This document shows, in pieces, positions 52,216 through 64,000 of a stretch of 64,000 bases of DNA. The notes under the pieces were generated by a model, which saw nothing but the letters and a program-made list of their open reading frames with translations, did no database searches and was not told the origin of the DNA. This DNA comes from Rallus limicola (taxonomy: Eukaryota > Chordata > Aves > Gruiformes > Rallidae). Location: positions 9,723,001 through 9,787,000 of the forward strand of contig JAKCOZ010000020.1 of assembly GCA_022605955.1 (NCBI GenBank). Reading direction: 5' to 3'. Position numbers and translations under genes: made by a program. Positions within the stretch are counted from its first letter, which is position 1, and each line of letters opens with the position of its first letter.

Positions 52216-55200
52216 GCAAAGGAGCTGGGCAGCCAGAGCTGGAGCTGGGATATGAAATGAAGGGGCCGAGGGTGAAGACCAGAGTCATGGAAATGGAGGC
52301 AGGAGAATCTTCCTGTCCATTACCTCCAGCTCATCCATCTTGTGTTCGTTACCCCCTGCTCCCCATCCGTCCATCTTGCTGAGGTTTCATTCAGGCTCTG
52401 CTGTGCAGGAGGCGGCTGCAATTCTCTCCTTTTTCCCTCCTGTTTTGGGCCCTTTCCCTTCTCCAGCATCACCTCAGCTGTGGCTTGGGCACTGGGCGCT
52501 TCCCTGGAAAGGGGATGGGCATGGTGGCTGACTGAGCAGCTATGCGTGGCCCAGCCCCAGAGACAGTGCTGAGGGAAGCCTGGATCAGGGCCCCAGCGCA
52601 GAGCATTAGCTGTCCCATGTATTGCAATGGTAGCAGGATCTAGTCCTTCTGTTACCATCTTTTATTGCACACAATCAGATCTTGCTGCAGGTTGCCATCA
52701 CTCCTGGGTGCTCCCTTCCTTGTGTGCAGCTGGCTCTGCTCCATTTGCCTGACTTGGCTCCATTCCTTACATCTTTGGCTGCTTTCTCCTTCCCCAGGGC
52801 GTAGCCTCCACTTCTGGATGTGAGAGAAGTTAGAAGGAAGTTGTGAAATAAAACCTGAAGAAGTCCACTGAGCTTCATAAATAAACAGGAAAAAATCCAT
52901 TAAGGAGATTCAGTGTTAGCGGGAGCCATGGAAGTATAGGAAACCAAGAAAGTCTCTTGCCACCTGCTCCCACTCACATTCCCATTCAGTCATTGCCAAG
53001 GACAGTGGCTTCCCCAGGACACTGCCCCAGCAGCAGTGGGCTAGTAGGCGGGCATCTAACACACCTATCAAAGGCTTGGGCATGGGGACTGCAATGCACA
53101 CCTCTCCTCGGCTTCCTTACATCCTGACTTAACAACTATAATAACAGAGAAATCAAAAATTAGCCTCCTTCTATGTGGCCCCAGCAGGCTTTTTTTAGAA
53201 GGGTTTCTGGTGTCTGGTGATGGTTTTGCCCTACCTCACTTAAACAAGAGATACAATAAGTGTCATCCTTTCAAAAGGTACCATAGAAACATCATTTAAA
53301 CGTAAGCAATTTAATACCAAAGGTAGAAATCCCATATGCAGTAGAAAGCCCCATAATGCAAACCGTTCAGCATGCATCACATGACTCAGTCACACCAGCA
53401 TTGGTGCCATTTGTGTCCTAATAAAATCCTATAATCTTTTGTGTGCCAATTAAACAAGGAAGATAGCTAAGTCTACCCACATCCTTGGGTAATTACAAGC
53501 AAGCGAGGAGTTGGTCAGTTACCTGCCATGGGTTTTGCTGGGCTCTGGATTTCCAATGGGGTATTTTTTTTCCTGTTTCTTTAAGGGACAGTACTATCAT
53601 TTTTAGATGTATGGTATTTTAAAGCTATAACCAAGATCCGGGGGGGGTGATTGTTAATGAAAGATTTGGAGTTTAGATACACCCAGTTAAACAATGGATT
53701 GAGCTTAACAACTGTATTTGCTTTACCAATATTTTAAGAGTCACTTGCTAGAAAAGAGCATTTACAGAGTTCAATAAGGTATTTTACATTTATGAGGCTG
53801 CCCTTTAATTTACAAAGTAATTTCTATCTTGCTTCTAAGTATATCGTGAGGGTTAAAAAAGATTAACTGGGGAACTTACAACAGTTTCTCTTGGTAGTGC
53901 TCATTTCAGTCCCGTTGTGCTTCAGGTCCTCCATCATTAATATGCATTTCTAGTTCTCTTTTTTTCATTCACTTCCAAATTTGCTGACCAACAAGGACAG
54001 TGGAAATTGCCTGTAAAGTTCCTTTCTTTATTTCCTGTCAGCAGGGTCATCAAGATTCTCATCCCGCTTACATGTTTACGTAAAGGAGTTTAATGTCACT
54101 GTGAGCGTAAACCGAAGGTGCCTTCTGGGGAAAGTCATGAATACAATTTTTTTTATCAATTAACTCCACAAATTCAGCAGCACCATGATTATCCAAAGTT
54201 ACCCTCTGTTTTTTATATATGTATATTTTGTTGAAAGACACAGCAGTGGGGTCATCCAAAGGAATTAACAAAATCAAACAGTCTGCACGTGAAAGGATGC
54301 CTCTATTTGAAACAGCATCACTGAATCAATCGTGCCTTTTCTTCCACCAAGGCAATTTCACATTTTCAATAGAAGGCAGACCTACAGTGATTTTTTTTTT
54401 TTCCTCCTCAGCATCAAATGCCTCTCTGCACAATGATATTCATCATGTCATAACTCTAGGTGAATGATAATGGATCAGAGGGAATGAAAACAGATGGATG
54501 TTAAAACAGACAATTCCCTGCCACAAACCTGGGAGCCCTCCACTGCTGCCTAGTCCGTTCATTCAGTTCATAATTGTATTAGACATTCCAACAATAGAGA
54601 GGCCTTCTTCATTAATCCTGAATTTACTGAAAAGAAGCTTTGCAGACTATAGCTCTTTCAGTGCTTAGACAACACCAGGCAAAATTTACCACAGGCTTAA
54701 ATGGATAAACCTCAGCTAGATAGAAGCTAGCACAGAAAATTCCAAAAGAAGCAGGAGATGGGCAGTGAGACAAGGAAGGAGGGCAACCTTGCAGTGCCAC
54801 TGCAAGCAGGCCAGAGATGCTGGAGTACCTCTACAACACCGCTGCATCTTGCATGATACCAAGGAGATTTATAGAAAAGCTTTCGTCTTACTGGAGTGCT
54901 GGCATAGCTGAAGTTACCAACACTGCACCAGCTTTTAATGTCATTTTTCCCTTTTCAGGAGCCAGCACACCAGTACCTGACCTGCAAGGGGGCACAGCCT
55001 TTTTGTACCCCCAGCCTGCATCGGATGGCTGGGGCTATGCAGTACCGCTCAAGTCTCTCACCAGCTGTCCTGTGAGTCAGACCTTGATTACAATATTGAC
55101 ATTAACATTTTAATCACATGCATCTTGCTGCAGATTTTAATGACCAACGTGCTATGCTTTTTGTTTTTTGAGGATAAGAAATTAGACCCTTGTTTCCAGC

Positions 55201-56352
55201 TGGAGTGAGCTCAACATCAGAACAGCAGCTACTGTAGTGGTAAGGATGGCATTGCTCTCACCACAGGCTTGCCCCTGCACACCTAGCTGGTGCTGGAACA
55301 CCTTTCTGGAACAGGGACTGTTTTCCGTTGCTCTATTCCTTTGGAAGCTGTGAAGAGGAGAAAAGCAGCACTATTGTATTCCTTGTAGCCGAAGGCGATG
55401 TGAAAATCTACCTGGTCTCAGTCTAACTATCATTCTCAGATTCCCAGGGACTTTAATTGGAGCAGAGTAATCCAAAGATATTTCCTTCAACCCGTGCAAC
55501 CAGAAGCCGGATTACTATTATATTTTCCTTGCCTGTGCCAAGGTGAAGAAACTTGGTGCAAATGAGAATCAGGCCCCAAATCTGTGTTGTTGCTCTTACC
55601 CTAAACACGGTCCATGGTCTGTTTCAAACACTGCAAGCAGAATCTGTGCGGCCTTGTGCTGTTAAGACTATCATGCCCAGGGTGGAAGGACAGCCAAAAG
55701 GTCAGAATAAATAAACTGAATACAAATTTGCTTAAGGCAATAGAAAGAGACCACAGGCTTTAATGGCAGTTCTGACATGCACTAGAACATACTTCAAGAT
55801 ATTAGATAAGCTGGTTTTTGAGTTGCTGGGCTTAGAGGTTTTCGGTTGTTTCTCCCCCTGCTATCCCAATACTTTGCTAAAACTACCAGGCCTTAACTGC
55901 TTGGTGTCCTTTCTATAAACACGGGCTGCCTTTATCACTTGCTTCATCACAGTCATTTGCACTGAAAATACATAATCACTGTCAGAGTACAAAGAATCAT
56001 TACGAATAATTAGTTACTTCCAATATGGCAAGTCAGTCTCATAAATCTTGAATATTTGGCTTTGGTTTTGGAAAGAGATTCCTTAATGGCTACACTTGTG
56101 AGACTCTGTTAATTGATACAAAATTGTATTCAAAATTAAATTTGTTTTAACAGATCTAAATCACCCCAATAAATCAGCTTCAGCCTATCCGCTTTAAGAG
56201 TTCAAGTACACTTTTTTTTCTCAGGCTTTGGGAGAAAGTATGTGCTTGCAATCAATCCTTAGAGGGCTGGGTCTGGCCCTCCCCTCATTTACTAACCACT
56301 TCCATATGCTGACATCAGGGTGGCTTGGCTGGCCTGAGAAGGCATAAAGGGC
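52216..56352. other. Upstream flank of FBRSL1: no gene recognised
   Basis: No coding exon, RNA gene or mobile element recognised. Sampled lines show mixed base skew. It holds a short G run near 53,641 and a T12-13 run near 54,389. The 98-codon plus frame at 54,817-55,113 and the 112-codon minus frame at 52,320-52,658 have no recognisable features. Distal regulatory elements of FBRSL1 could lie here but cannot be called from sequence alone. Confidence 0.5.
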
Positions 56353-56380
56353 GGGGGGGGGGGGGGGGGGGGGGGGGGGG
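56353..56380 (+). repeat. 28-base G tract
   Basis: Uninterrupted G28, preceded by AAAGGGC and followed by CGGGCGGAGAG. It is the longest homopolymer in the window. The length may be a sequencing estimate. Confidence 0.85.
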
Positions 56381-59300
56381 CGGGCGGAGAGTGGTTAGGA
56401 GTAGCTCTGAGGCAGTCAACTCTCCTGCCAGGCAGGTGTCTGGGGGCATGGCATGAGTTTTAGCTGGACACAGCTATGGTAGAGCCAGTGTGGAAGGAAA
56501 AAGTGGCCCATCTCTGCTCTGAGGATGCAAAGGAGAGGGGAGGGAATTTTACTAAGAAAAAGGAGTTCAGGTCTATCAGAAATAGTTGGATACTGATGCT
56601 GTATTTTGATGTGTAATAGTAGTGCGAGTGGTAGTTCTTATGATGTTCTTTTTGTCTTCAGAGAAACCATTTTTTTAATCTGATATCATGGGGGAGAGAG
56701 GGCAATTGTTAATAATAACAGCTTAGTTTTGCTTGACTATATGTTATCTGTTTTGCTCCTGAAGTTTCAAGACTGGATGTTCTTATCTGTATTCTAGTTT
56801 TAAACTATTCCTCTTCCCATAACTTCTTCAGTGGGCTGTTGTTCTTACCTAGGCAGCAGTGAGCACAAATGCTTCCCCAGATCCTGTTTTGGAAGAATTC
56901 TCTATTTGCATCCTGTCTGCAGTTACTGTCTGTAATCTTAAATCTTGCTCTAAGTTGTGTTGTTTTTTTTCTCTTCCAGAGATTCTTTCTTGCGCACTTC
57001 ATCTCACTACAACTTTCCCCACCCTTCTCCTGCCTGAATTGTTGCCTGTATTTTTGCCTGTCTGATCTCCCTCAGGTTCTAGCTGTCGAACTTGTTCCAT
57101 GTGGGCAGGCTCTGACTCCTGCCTGCAGCTTTATGAAGTTTGATGCTCTCTACCCAGGGATTTGCATACGCCTGGGTCAGATTGCAGGAGGCTGCGAGCC
57201 TCGCAGGGTACACACTGCCTCTTGCTTCACATGCGTGAAGTCTGAAAACTGCAGTGTCTGTTGCTGGGCCCTGCAGCATAATGATCAGTAGCTAATATTA
57301 TGTCTTGCTTGACTAGGTATGCCTAAATCCTGTTGGGCTCAGTGATCTATTTAATGATTCTTTTACTTGCGTTTAGTACGTTGCTAGTGTACAGCCACCT
57401 TCTTCAGTGCTCAGTGTGTTGTGAGGTGCATGGTATTTAGGGGTGATTGAGAAGATTTTAATTCTTAATCGGCTTTATTAGGTGCAACCATTGCTTTCCT
57501 TGGCTAGAAGTTGCTTCTTTTGTCAAGCGTGTTGTAGGCTGTGCTCATTTTACTCTTACATTTGTTCAAGTAACACATTTCGTTTTAGTCTTTCAGTGTA
57601 TATTATCAGCCAAGAGTTGAAAGAAAAAAAACCTTAGGAAACCAACCAACTGAAAAAAAACCCCACCCACCTTTTAGAAACCTGAAAATTAAGACTGTAC
57701 CTGTGTTTCTCTGTTCTAAGCCTGGAAAATGGGGGAAAAGCTAGTAAAAACAAACTTGAAGATACATCTGAGAATCTTCAACTTCTAGAACTCTCCTAAT
57801 AAAGGCTGGCAGGGTGTGCAAATGTAACTTAACACGTGCTCAGCAACTTATGATGAACAGGTGCTAAAACATTTTTGCAGTATTTCCTGTTAATATTTTG
57901 TCTCTTTAAAGCTACCATCAGGAAGATGTGTTACCATAGCATGTATGTGGGAGCAAGGAGTCTACTAGCATCTATGTAACTTGCTAATAAAGGCTTCTCT
58001 GCGCTGGGGACTTCAGCTCTGCTGGTTAAACACAAGGGTAGCCTGACAAAATCTCAAGGATGCATAATTTATACTGGGTCGAGTTACCCTTCGTGGAAAG
58101 TAGGTGAGCCGGGCAAGTGTTAAACAGGGCTATACCCTCGCTGCTGTCAATGCTTATAATGGGGAATTTATTCCCAGAATGGACAAGGCTTGCCAAATTA
58201 CTGCACAGTTTTATGTCTCTGGGTGGTCAGACCAGCTTTTCGTGAGCTAAATCAGAAGTGGATTCAAAGATATTTGGAGGGTTGGCTCGACTGCCTGGGA
58301 TCACTTTGCAAAGAGAAAGGTAGAACTGGAAGCTAAATGAAAGGAAAGCAGGAAAGATTGAAATGGATCACTCACTGTTTGAGTGCGTAATGAGGACTGA
58401 ATTATTCTTAACACAGAGGATAGTTTTTTGCATGCGCCTCATACTATTGCTAATCTTTTGTTGTTCTTCATCTGATTCATTGATTTAATTTCACTTCCAC
58501 AGAGAAAGCAAGGAGCCTCAACTTGAGAGGACTGCAAGGGCCTTCAGAAGGGGGTGTGTTGAATTTCAGAAAGCATTTTACAAGAAGGTAGGCTGCCACA
58601 ATCTTGTGCTATAGGACTTCCTTTGGAAGCATATATTTCTCCCCCATAAGTCTTTTGAACAGTTTTATACCACACATGTTTCAAGAGAATTAAATCAATA
58701 ACAATCTGTACCTTTCTAACCTGAAATGCAAGCTCTGCACGGCAGGAGATCAAGCTATGCAATTAACTGTTGTCCTTTCAAAGGAATTCTGACAGATATT
58801 TATAGTTTACTGTATTCCATTTTCCTGCCATTGGAATATAACAGTACAACTGAATGCAGCTGACTGGAACCATGAAATAATTATAGCAATAACTATTTCC
58901 TTCTCTACTGGGGAAATCTTGTAAAGTGCTGAATGTGGGAACTGCTGATGTTCTTACCCCTCAGAATTTGGTCTTTACCTTCGGTTTATCGTGCATCCCC
59001 TGGTAAGTCACCCAAGAGAGAAATTTTGCTTTCCATTACCTTCAGCTTTTTCCAACGTCATGTTCTAAATCTCACATTCAACTTGACATTGAATGAATCA
59101 ACACTGTACGAATAAATACGCTTTAAAAAGCTTTCTAAATTTGGGCACGGTCAGTGTATGAAAGTAGAAAGACTTCTCTGTAGTAAAATAAGTCATATCT
59201 TTGTGTGGGAGTTTGGAACAGTCTATTAAGAAGAAACTATGCAATATTACCAGTAGTGAATAGATTGGCATTTGACTGCTAGGCACGTTGCAAATTTCAA

Positions 59301-62300
59301 TATAAAGGCACTTATTTTATACCCTGAGCTGTCACTGTAACTTATGTGCTCATGCTGGTGACTTAGTAGCATAATGACAGGCCATTGTTACTAAGCTAAT
59401 TAATTTTAAGCAATCTTTCCTAACAGTATGCTTGAGAATGACATTCATTTGCTGCAAACTTATGAGACATTGATGCATCAGGAAAATAATGTTGAATCTT
59501 TGAGCTACCTCTCTTGCTGGCTCAGTACAAGTTGCTCATCAGAGGATATTTGCTGTGTTGGGCAATTTGGATAGCTCTCTTACCGATAGTCACATCGCCA
59601 TTGCTTTGCTTAATGGCTGCAGACCAGCAGAGGTACACCGCAAGTTCCAACCACCCCTTAGCTTTGCAGCTTGACCATGTCTCATCAAGTGGGTTGAAGG
59701 TCTGCAGGTGGCTTACCAGGACCTACTGAGCTGCAAACTAGGATCAGATAGAGCTGCTGCTGCTTCACTGAGGTGCTTTGGGGACCAGTGTGGTAGGGGG
59801 GGTTGTAGTGTGTTTATAGAGGGGAAAGACAAAGTTCCATAAAGGCCAGAGTAGGATAAATGGAAGTGGAAATGCCCTTTCAAATCAAAGGAAGTACTAG
59901 AATTATTTTCCTAACTATGTTTGCCAAAGGGTAGAAAAGAAGCAATGCCCAGATGGCCTCTACCTATGTGGACGGGGTGTGAGGTTAAATCCTTCCTCCA
60001 ACAAGAAAAGAATGAGAATGGGGAAGAAAAACTATTCTCACTTTGTTTTCTCAGGTGGCACAGACTCCTTGTGGCTGTTGTGTAATATTGTATTGTGCAG
60101 ACGTCTCAAAGTGATGATACTGAGTCATTCCTAGGTAACAGTTTTCTTTTGGAATCACTCCCAACTTGCACTAAGACTGGGTGGATAAGCAGTGGTACCA
60201 TAGTAGGAGGAAAAATCCAACAACCAGGTTCTCCCAAGATTACCTTTCCTGGGAGTGTTGTCAGAGATGTCAAGTCCACTAGAAAGAAAGAAGTTAAGGA
60301 AATGGAGGATGTCTTCTAAATTAACCCCATCTGGAGAGTCCCCATCAACAATTCTTTTCCATGTGAGGCTCTTATCTTGAGTGCTCTGACTGCTAGACCC
60401 ACTGGTGTAGTAAAGCTCTAGTCTGCAATCCAGGCTGTGTGGATCAGCTTCTGGAAGCTTGCTTCTGTGCATGAAGAGAAGATTTGGGCTTTATGCACAG
60501 TGAGCTGGTGTGTGCATGAGGATCAATACTATAGCTGAGAACTCTCCTCCTGAGAGGTCTGCAGCAAACAGTACATTATTTATGTGCTCTTCTCACGTTT
60601 CCCTGTGTTATGTAAATACTAATCAAGGTGAAATTGGACTCAGCCATGTCTAATTTTGACTACAGTTTATTTTGGCAATATCTAAGCAGAAGCTGGTTGC
60701 TAAATGGTCGTCTAGGGCGGTAGCCCTGAGGTTTTTCTAAGAGTTTACACAGGTTTAAGGCAGGGTTTCTGCATAGGCTCATAACTGACTATTGGTATCC
60801 CAAGAGTTGGTGCTCTGCTGTTCCCAGGCATTGCTTACAGCAGGAATGGGAACATATCTGGAGTCCTATTCAGTCATTGCCCTTTGACCACGGCTGATCT
60901 TACTCATTCAGATAAGAGGCAGCAGATTTTATTCCATTTATTCACCATTTTGTTAGCTTTGTTTCTTTTCCCCATACCCTTGAGTTTTTCTCTATGTGTT
61001 TATGATCCTTCCAGCGTGGCTTTTATTCCAGTTCATCTGAGAGCAGGATTTTTTGGGGGAATACTTCTTAGCTTTCAATTTGTTTTGTGGTTCTCAGAGC
61101 CTAGTTTTGGTTGTTTATATCAGTATATTTTTTCACCTGCTTGTAGGCCTGGAAAAAACTGTGCCTTACTGACAGCTTTGCTAACCAAAGCCTCTTGTTC
61201 ATATGTGGTAAAAGCTACCGCACTGCAAGGCTTCCTTAATGTGCATGGGTGTGCCTGCCAAGCAGGGCAGCTATTAGTTCTGTGCATGATGATGGTTGCT
61301 GTGATGAGCATGACTTTCTCTATTGGGAAATGAACTGTGAACACCTACTCATTTTTCATAGGCCAAATTACAGTGATCTTTCAGCTCTGAATTGCCTACA
61401 CCTCAAAAAGTAAGTCCCTAGGACCCTTTAGAGCAATGCTAATGAAATAGCTGGGGCTGAGCAGCTATTCTGTAAGCAGGAACTACCTCTATGAATTTAG
61501 CCATTTGCTTTCTGCCTTCTGATGCACTTTATGTACTAATTCATCCTTTTTTTTTTTTTTTCTTTCCATTCACAGTTGGGATCAAGGTAGCTTTTAGCTC
61601 CTTGTTGCTCAAGCTTCCTTATCTGTGAGTAAACTAAAGGAAGAGGATCTGAAGTCAGTGAAACTTTGCTTAGAGTTCTGTGTCACTCTGAATAGCTCAA
61701 AGGTAAAGCTAAGAGAAAAGAAATTAAAGAAGGCATTACTACTTATTCTTGGGGGAAGGGGAAAACTACATTGCTGCTAAAAAATAATGCAAATTCATAC
61801 CTGGGTAACAAAGGAGCCTGACTCTCAAAGAATTTAGTCCTAATGGTGGGTTTCAGATGCTTCCATGGGTGTATCTTTGGATGATTGTTAAATTTTGTTT
61901 GTGCCTTCTAACCTAGGAGTTCCTCAGCAGTACTTAACACCTCAAAGACTTCTGCCTGAGGTTTTTTTCTTTCTTCTGTAGTTCTGAGGTTCTTCCTGAC
62001 TTGTTCTAGAAGAAAAAAAAAGATCCTCAGTGGAGCTTTTGACTCTCAAAATAGCAGGACAAAGCCAGTAATAAACATGTAATGGAGCAGTGCCCAGCAG
62101 ATGGAGAGGACGGGCCCTTGATGAAATGGGAGCTGTGGGATCTGTCTCATCAAGCAACTGTCACAGCTGTCTTCATCCTCTAGGATGACCACAGAGAATT
62201 CATGCCAGTGCAGTAACTTCTCTCAGTGAATCAGGTGTGTGTCTGTCTGCAAAGGTCATGTTAGTCTGTCTCTGATTTTCCTCGTGTTGTGTCACAGTAT

Positions 62301-64000
62301 GTGAATACACAGCTGTCCTTTGTTGCCTTCAGAAAAGTGTCCCTTTTCCCATAATGAGAGCTCTTCATGTTCTAAGATTTGGATGCTGTGGTCACAACAA
62401 TGAGAGGCTTTCCTTGTAGCCAAGCTTTCCAATGCAGCAGGACAGAAAGAATATTATCAGACAGCCAATTTGAGCTTCACAGCTATGTGGGTACTTAGAA
62501 GTGTAATCCATCAGGTACTCTGATCTACAAGTCTGGCTGAAATCTTGCAGCCGTCAGCATGACATTACTCCCAGTCACATCAAGTGTGTTGAATAGCTAA
62601 TAGATGTTTTGAAAGCAGGAGTTAAATTGGCTTCCCAAAATTCACCTCAAAAATACAGGATCTGTCTACAGCTTGGATGTTAAGTGTGGTTTCAGTCCAC
62701 TTTGATAAATCACTAATGCCTGGGGAGTTGTGTAGCTTTTTTTCTCCTAAAGCTGCCATTTTACCTTGCGTTCAGCTAGCTGTTAAACAATGCTGTGCTC
62801 TGTAGCAAACAAAGTGTGTTAGCAGGTGACTAAGATCAGAAGAAAAACTAGTTATGGGGTTATTTTTTGTGGCTTTCGGTTCAGAGCGAAGGCAGGCCTT
62901 TCAAAGTGTGTAATGAGAAAGCTATAGAATGAGTGTAGGTCTCACGTCAGCTCTGATTATCTTTGCTTATACATATAGTTCAAAGTGAACTGCCATGTAG
63001 TCAGCAAAATGAACTTAATCCTTCAGTCATCCTGAGTGGTGAAAAAAGAGCATGTAATGATTTGGATTCCTTGTGAGAGAGTGCAAAGGATGTTGGTAAC
63101 GGGTTTCCTCAAAGCAGGAAAAAATACAGTCGGCATCTGCTGGGTACAGAATTCTTCATTAAGAGGCAAAGTTGCTCAGCTTTATCCTCAGAAGCTGTCT
63201 CTGAAAAACAAACAGTGGGGCAGAGGGAAGCGTGGGTGAAAAGGGTGATCCTGCAATAAGGAGAAGGAACATGGAAAAGCACATTGCTCAGCAAGGTATG
63301 TACAGGGATTTAGGGGTGCCTTTACTGGTTGGGTTTGCTGCTGTGTTACACATGGTGCTTGTGGCCCCAGGCTTTAGGTTCCAAGCACTGCATTGCTTGT
63401 GCCTGAAAGGATGAGTGTCCATTATCTGTCAGTCCTTTACTTCCCTCAGTTGTCTTCCCCCCCACACATAGATTGCCAGTTCAGTAGGGAGCTGCTTTAG
63501 GGACAGCCGGACTGAGTACTGGAGCGCGTTGGCAAGTACTTGTGTTATGCTTTGTGAGAACAGCTGGATAGAAGGTATAAATTACTATAAATTGCCAGTC
63601 TATGCAAAAAGGTGTTTGCATAAATTATTGGAGAGCCCACTTGAACTTGTTGAGCATTGCTCCCACCAGCATTAAGAGGTCACTTAACCCTCTGCGCGGC
63701 CCTGCTGTGGAGCCCAGTCATGCATTGCAGAATTAAATGAGTTCCACCATTTTTCTTCTGAGCATTGCCCAGAACTGATGCAAAGTGACATCTGACAGCA
63801 CAGGCAAAGCAGTGGCAATGCTGAGAGACACTAATAATAGCTGTAGAGCTAGAGCAGTTTTCCTCTATCCTTATTTTTTATTAGATTCTCCCTTCGTTGG
63901 TGAGGAAATGTTTTCATCCCTGGCACAGTTTATCCTTGGAAACCACCTTTGCTGAGCCATTTAATCGCAAGGTTGGCTGCACAGTGGAGTCAACATGCTA
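56381..64000. other. Upstream intergenic block with T/G-rich plus strand: no gene recognised
   Basis: In most sampled 60-base lines the plus strand has 35 to 45 G+T, opposite to the intron side of FBRSL1. Donor-like sequences occur on this strand (CTGGTAAGT near 59,000, AAAGTAAGT near 61,407) but could not be joined to coding exons. A T15 run lies at 61,547-61,561. The longest frame (149 codons, 60,884-61,333 plus) is hydrophobic because of T-richness. The block could belong to an unannotated non-coding transcript or the intron of a neighbouring gene; neither is shown. Confidence 0.5.
61547..61561. repeat. T15 homopolymer
   Basis: T15 followed by CTTTCCATTCACAG, so it reads as a polypyrimidine tract and AG acceptor on the plus strand (AG near 61,576). 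An acceptor role is only a possibility, since no exon can be defined after it. Confidence 0.6.

Noticed and set aside
56869..57291. 140-codon Cys/Leu-rich plus-strand frame
   Set aside because: Composition-driven in a T/C-rich block; not like any family I know.
60884..61333. 149-codon plus-strand frame resembling a membrane protein
   Set aside because: Its hydrophobicity follows from T-rich DNA. No signal or domain is recognised, the start is arbitrary and no splicing structure supports it.

Overview
This is a window from a bird nuclear genome. A 3' CR1 LINE tail with the typical terminal octamer repeats lies near 2.75 kb. Two solo LTRs of the avian ERVL type lie near 22.7 and 40.0 kb. Nearly everything else is non-coding: the open reading frames are short, broken by stops and follow base composition. 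I could not fix the species.

The one protein-coding feature I can support is on the minus strand at 50,278-50,571. It is the first coding exon of FBRSL1 (fibrosin-like 1, AUTS2 family), 98 codons ending in a clean GTAAGAG splice donor. It lies in a CpG island of roughly 1.7 kb (about 50.2-51.95 kb) that must hold the promoter and 5' UTR. The island has long G/C homopolymers on both strands, GGC-type triplet repeats and an AT-rich low-complexity insert.

Layout. 1-50,270: FBRSL1 intron 1, at least 50 kb, running off the left edge with exon 2 not reached. It holds the CR1 fragment, the two solo LTRs, a G-tract near 42.8 kb and scattered microsatellites. 50,278-50,571: coding exon 1. 50,572 to about 51,950: 5' UTR and promoter. 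About 51,928-52,215: a degenerate minisatellite at the upstream edge of the island. 52,216-64,000: upstream intergenic DNA with a 28-base G tract at 56,353. No gene is recognised there, but the plus strand becomes clearly T/G-rich from about 55.8 kb. This is the reverse of the A/C excess over the intron and would fit an unannotated divergent plus-strand transcript.

I found no prokaryotic-type system, CRISPR array, tRNA, rRNA or convincing novel protein gene. The more interesting items are regulatory or structural: the young CpG-dense solo LTR inside FBRSL1 intron 1, the structured promoter, the minisatellite, and the strand-composition switch upstream of the promoter.
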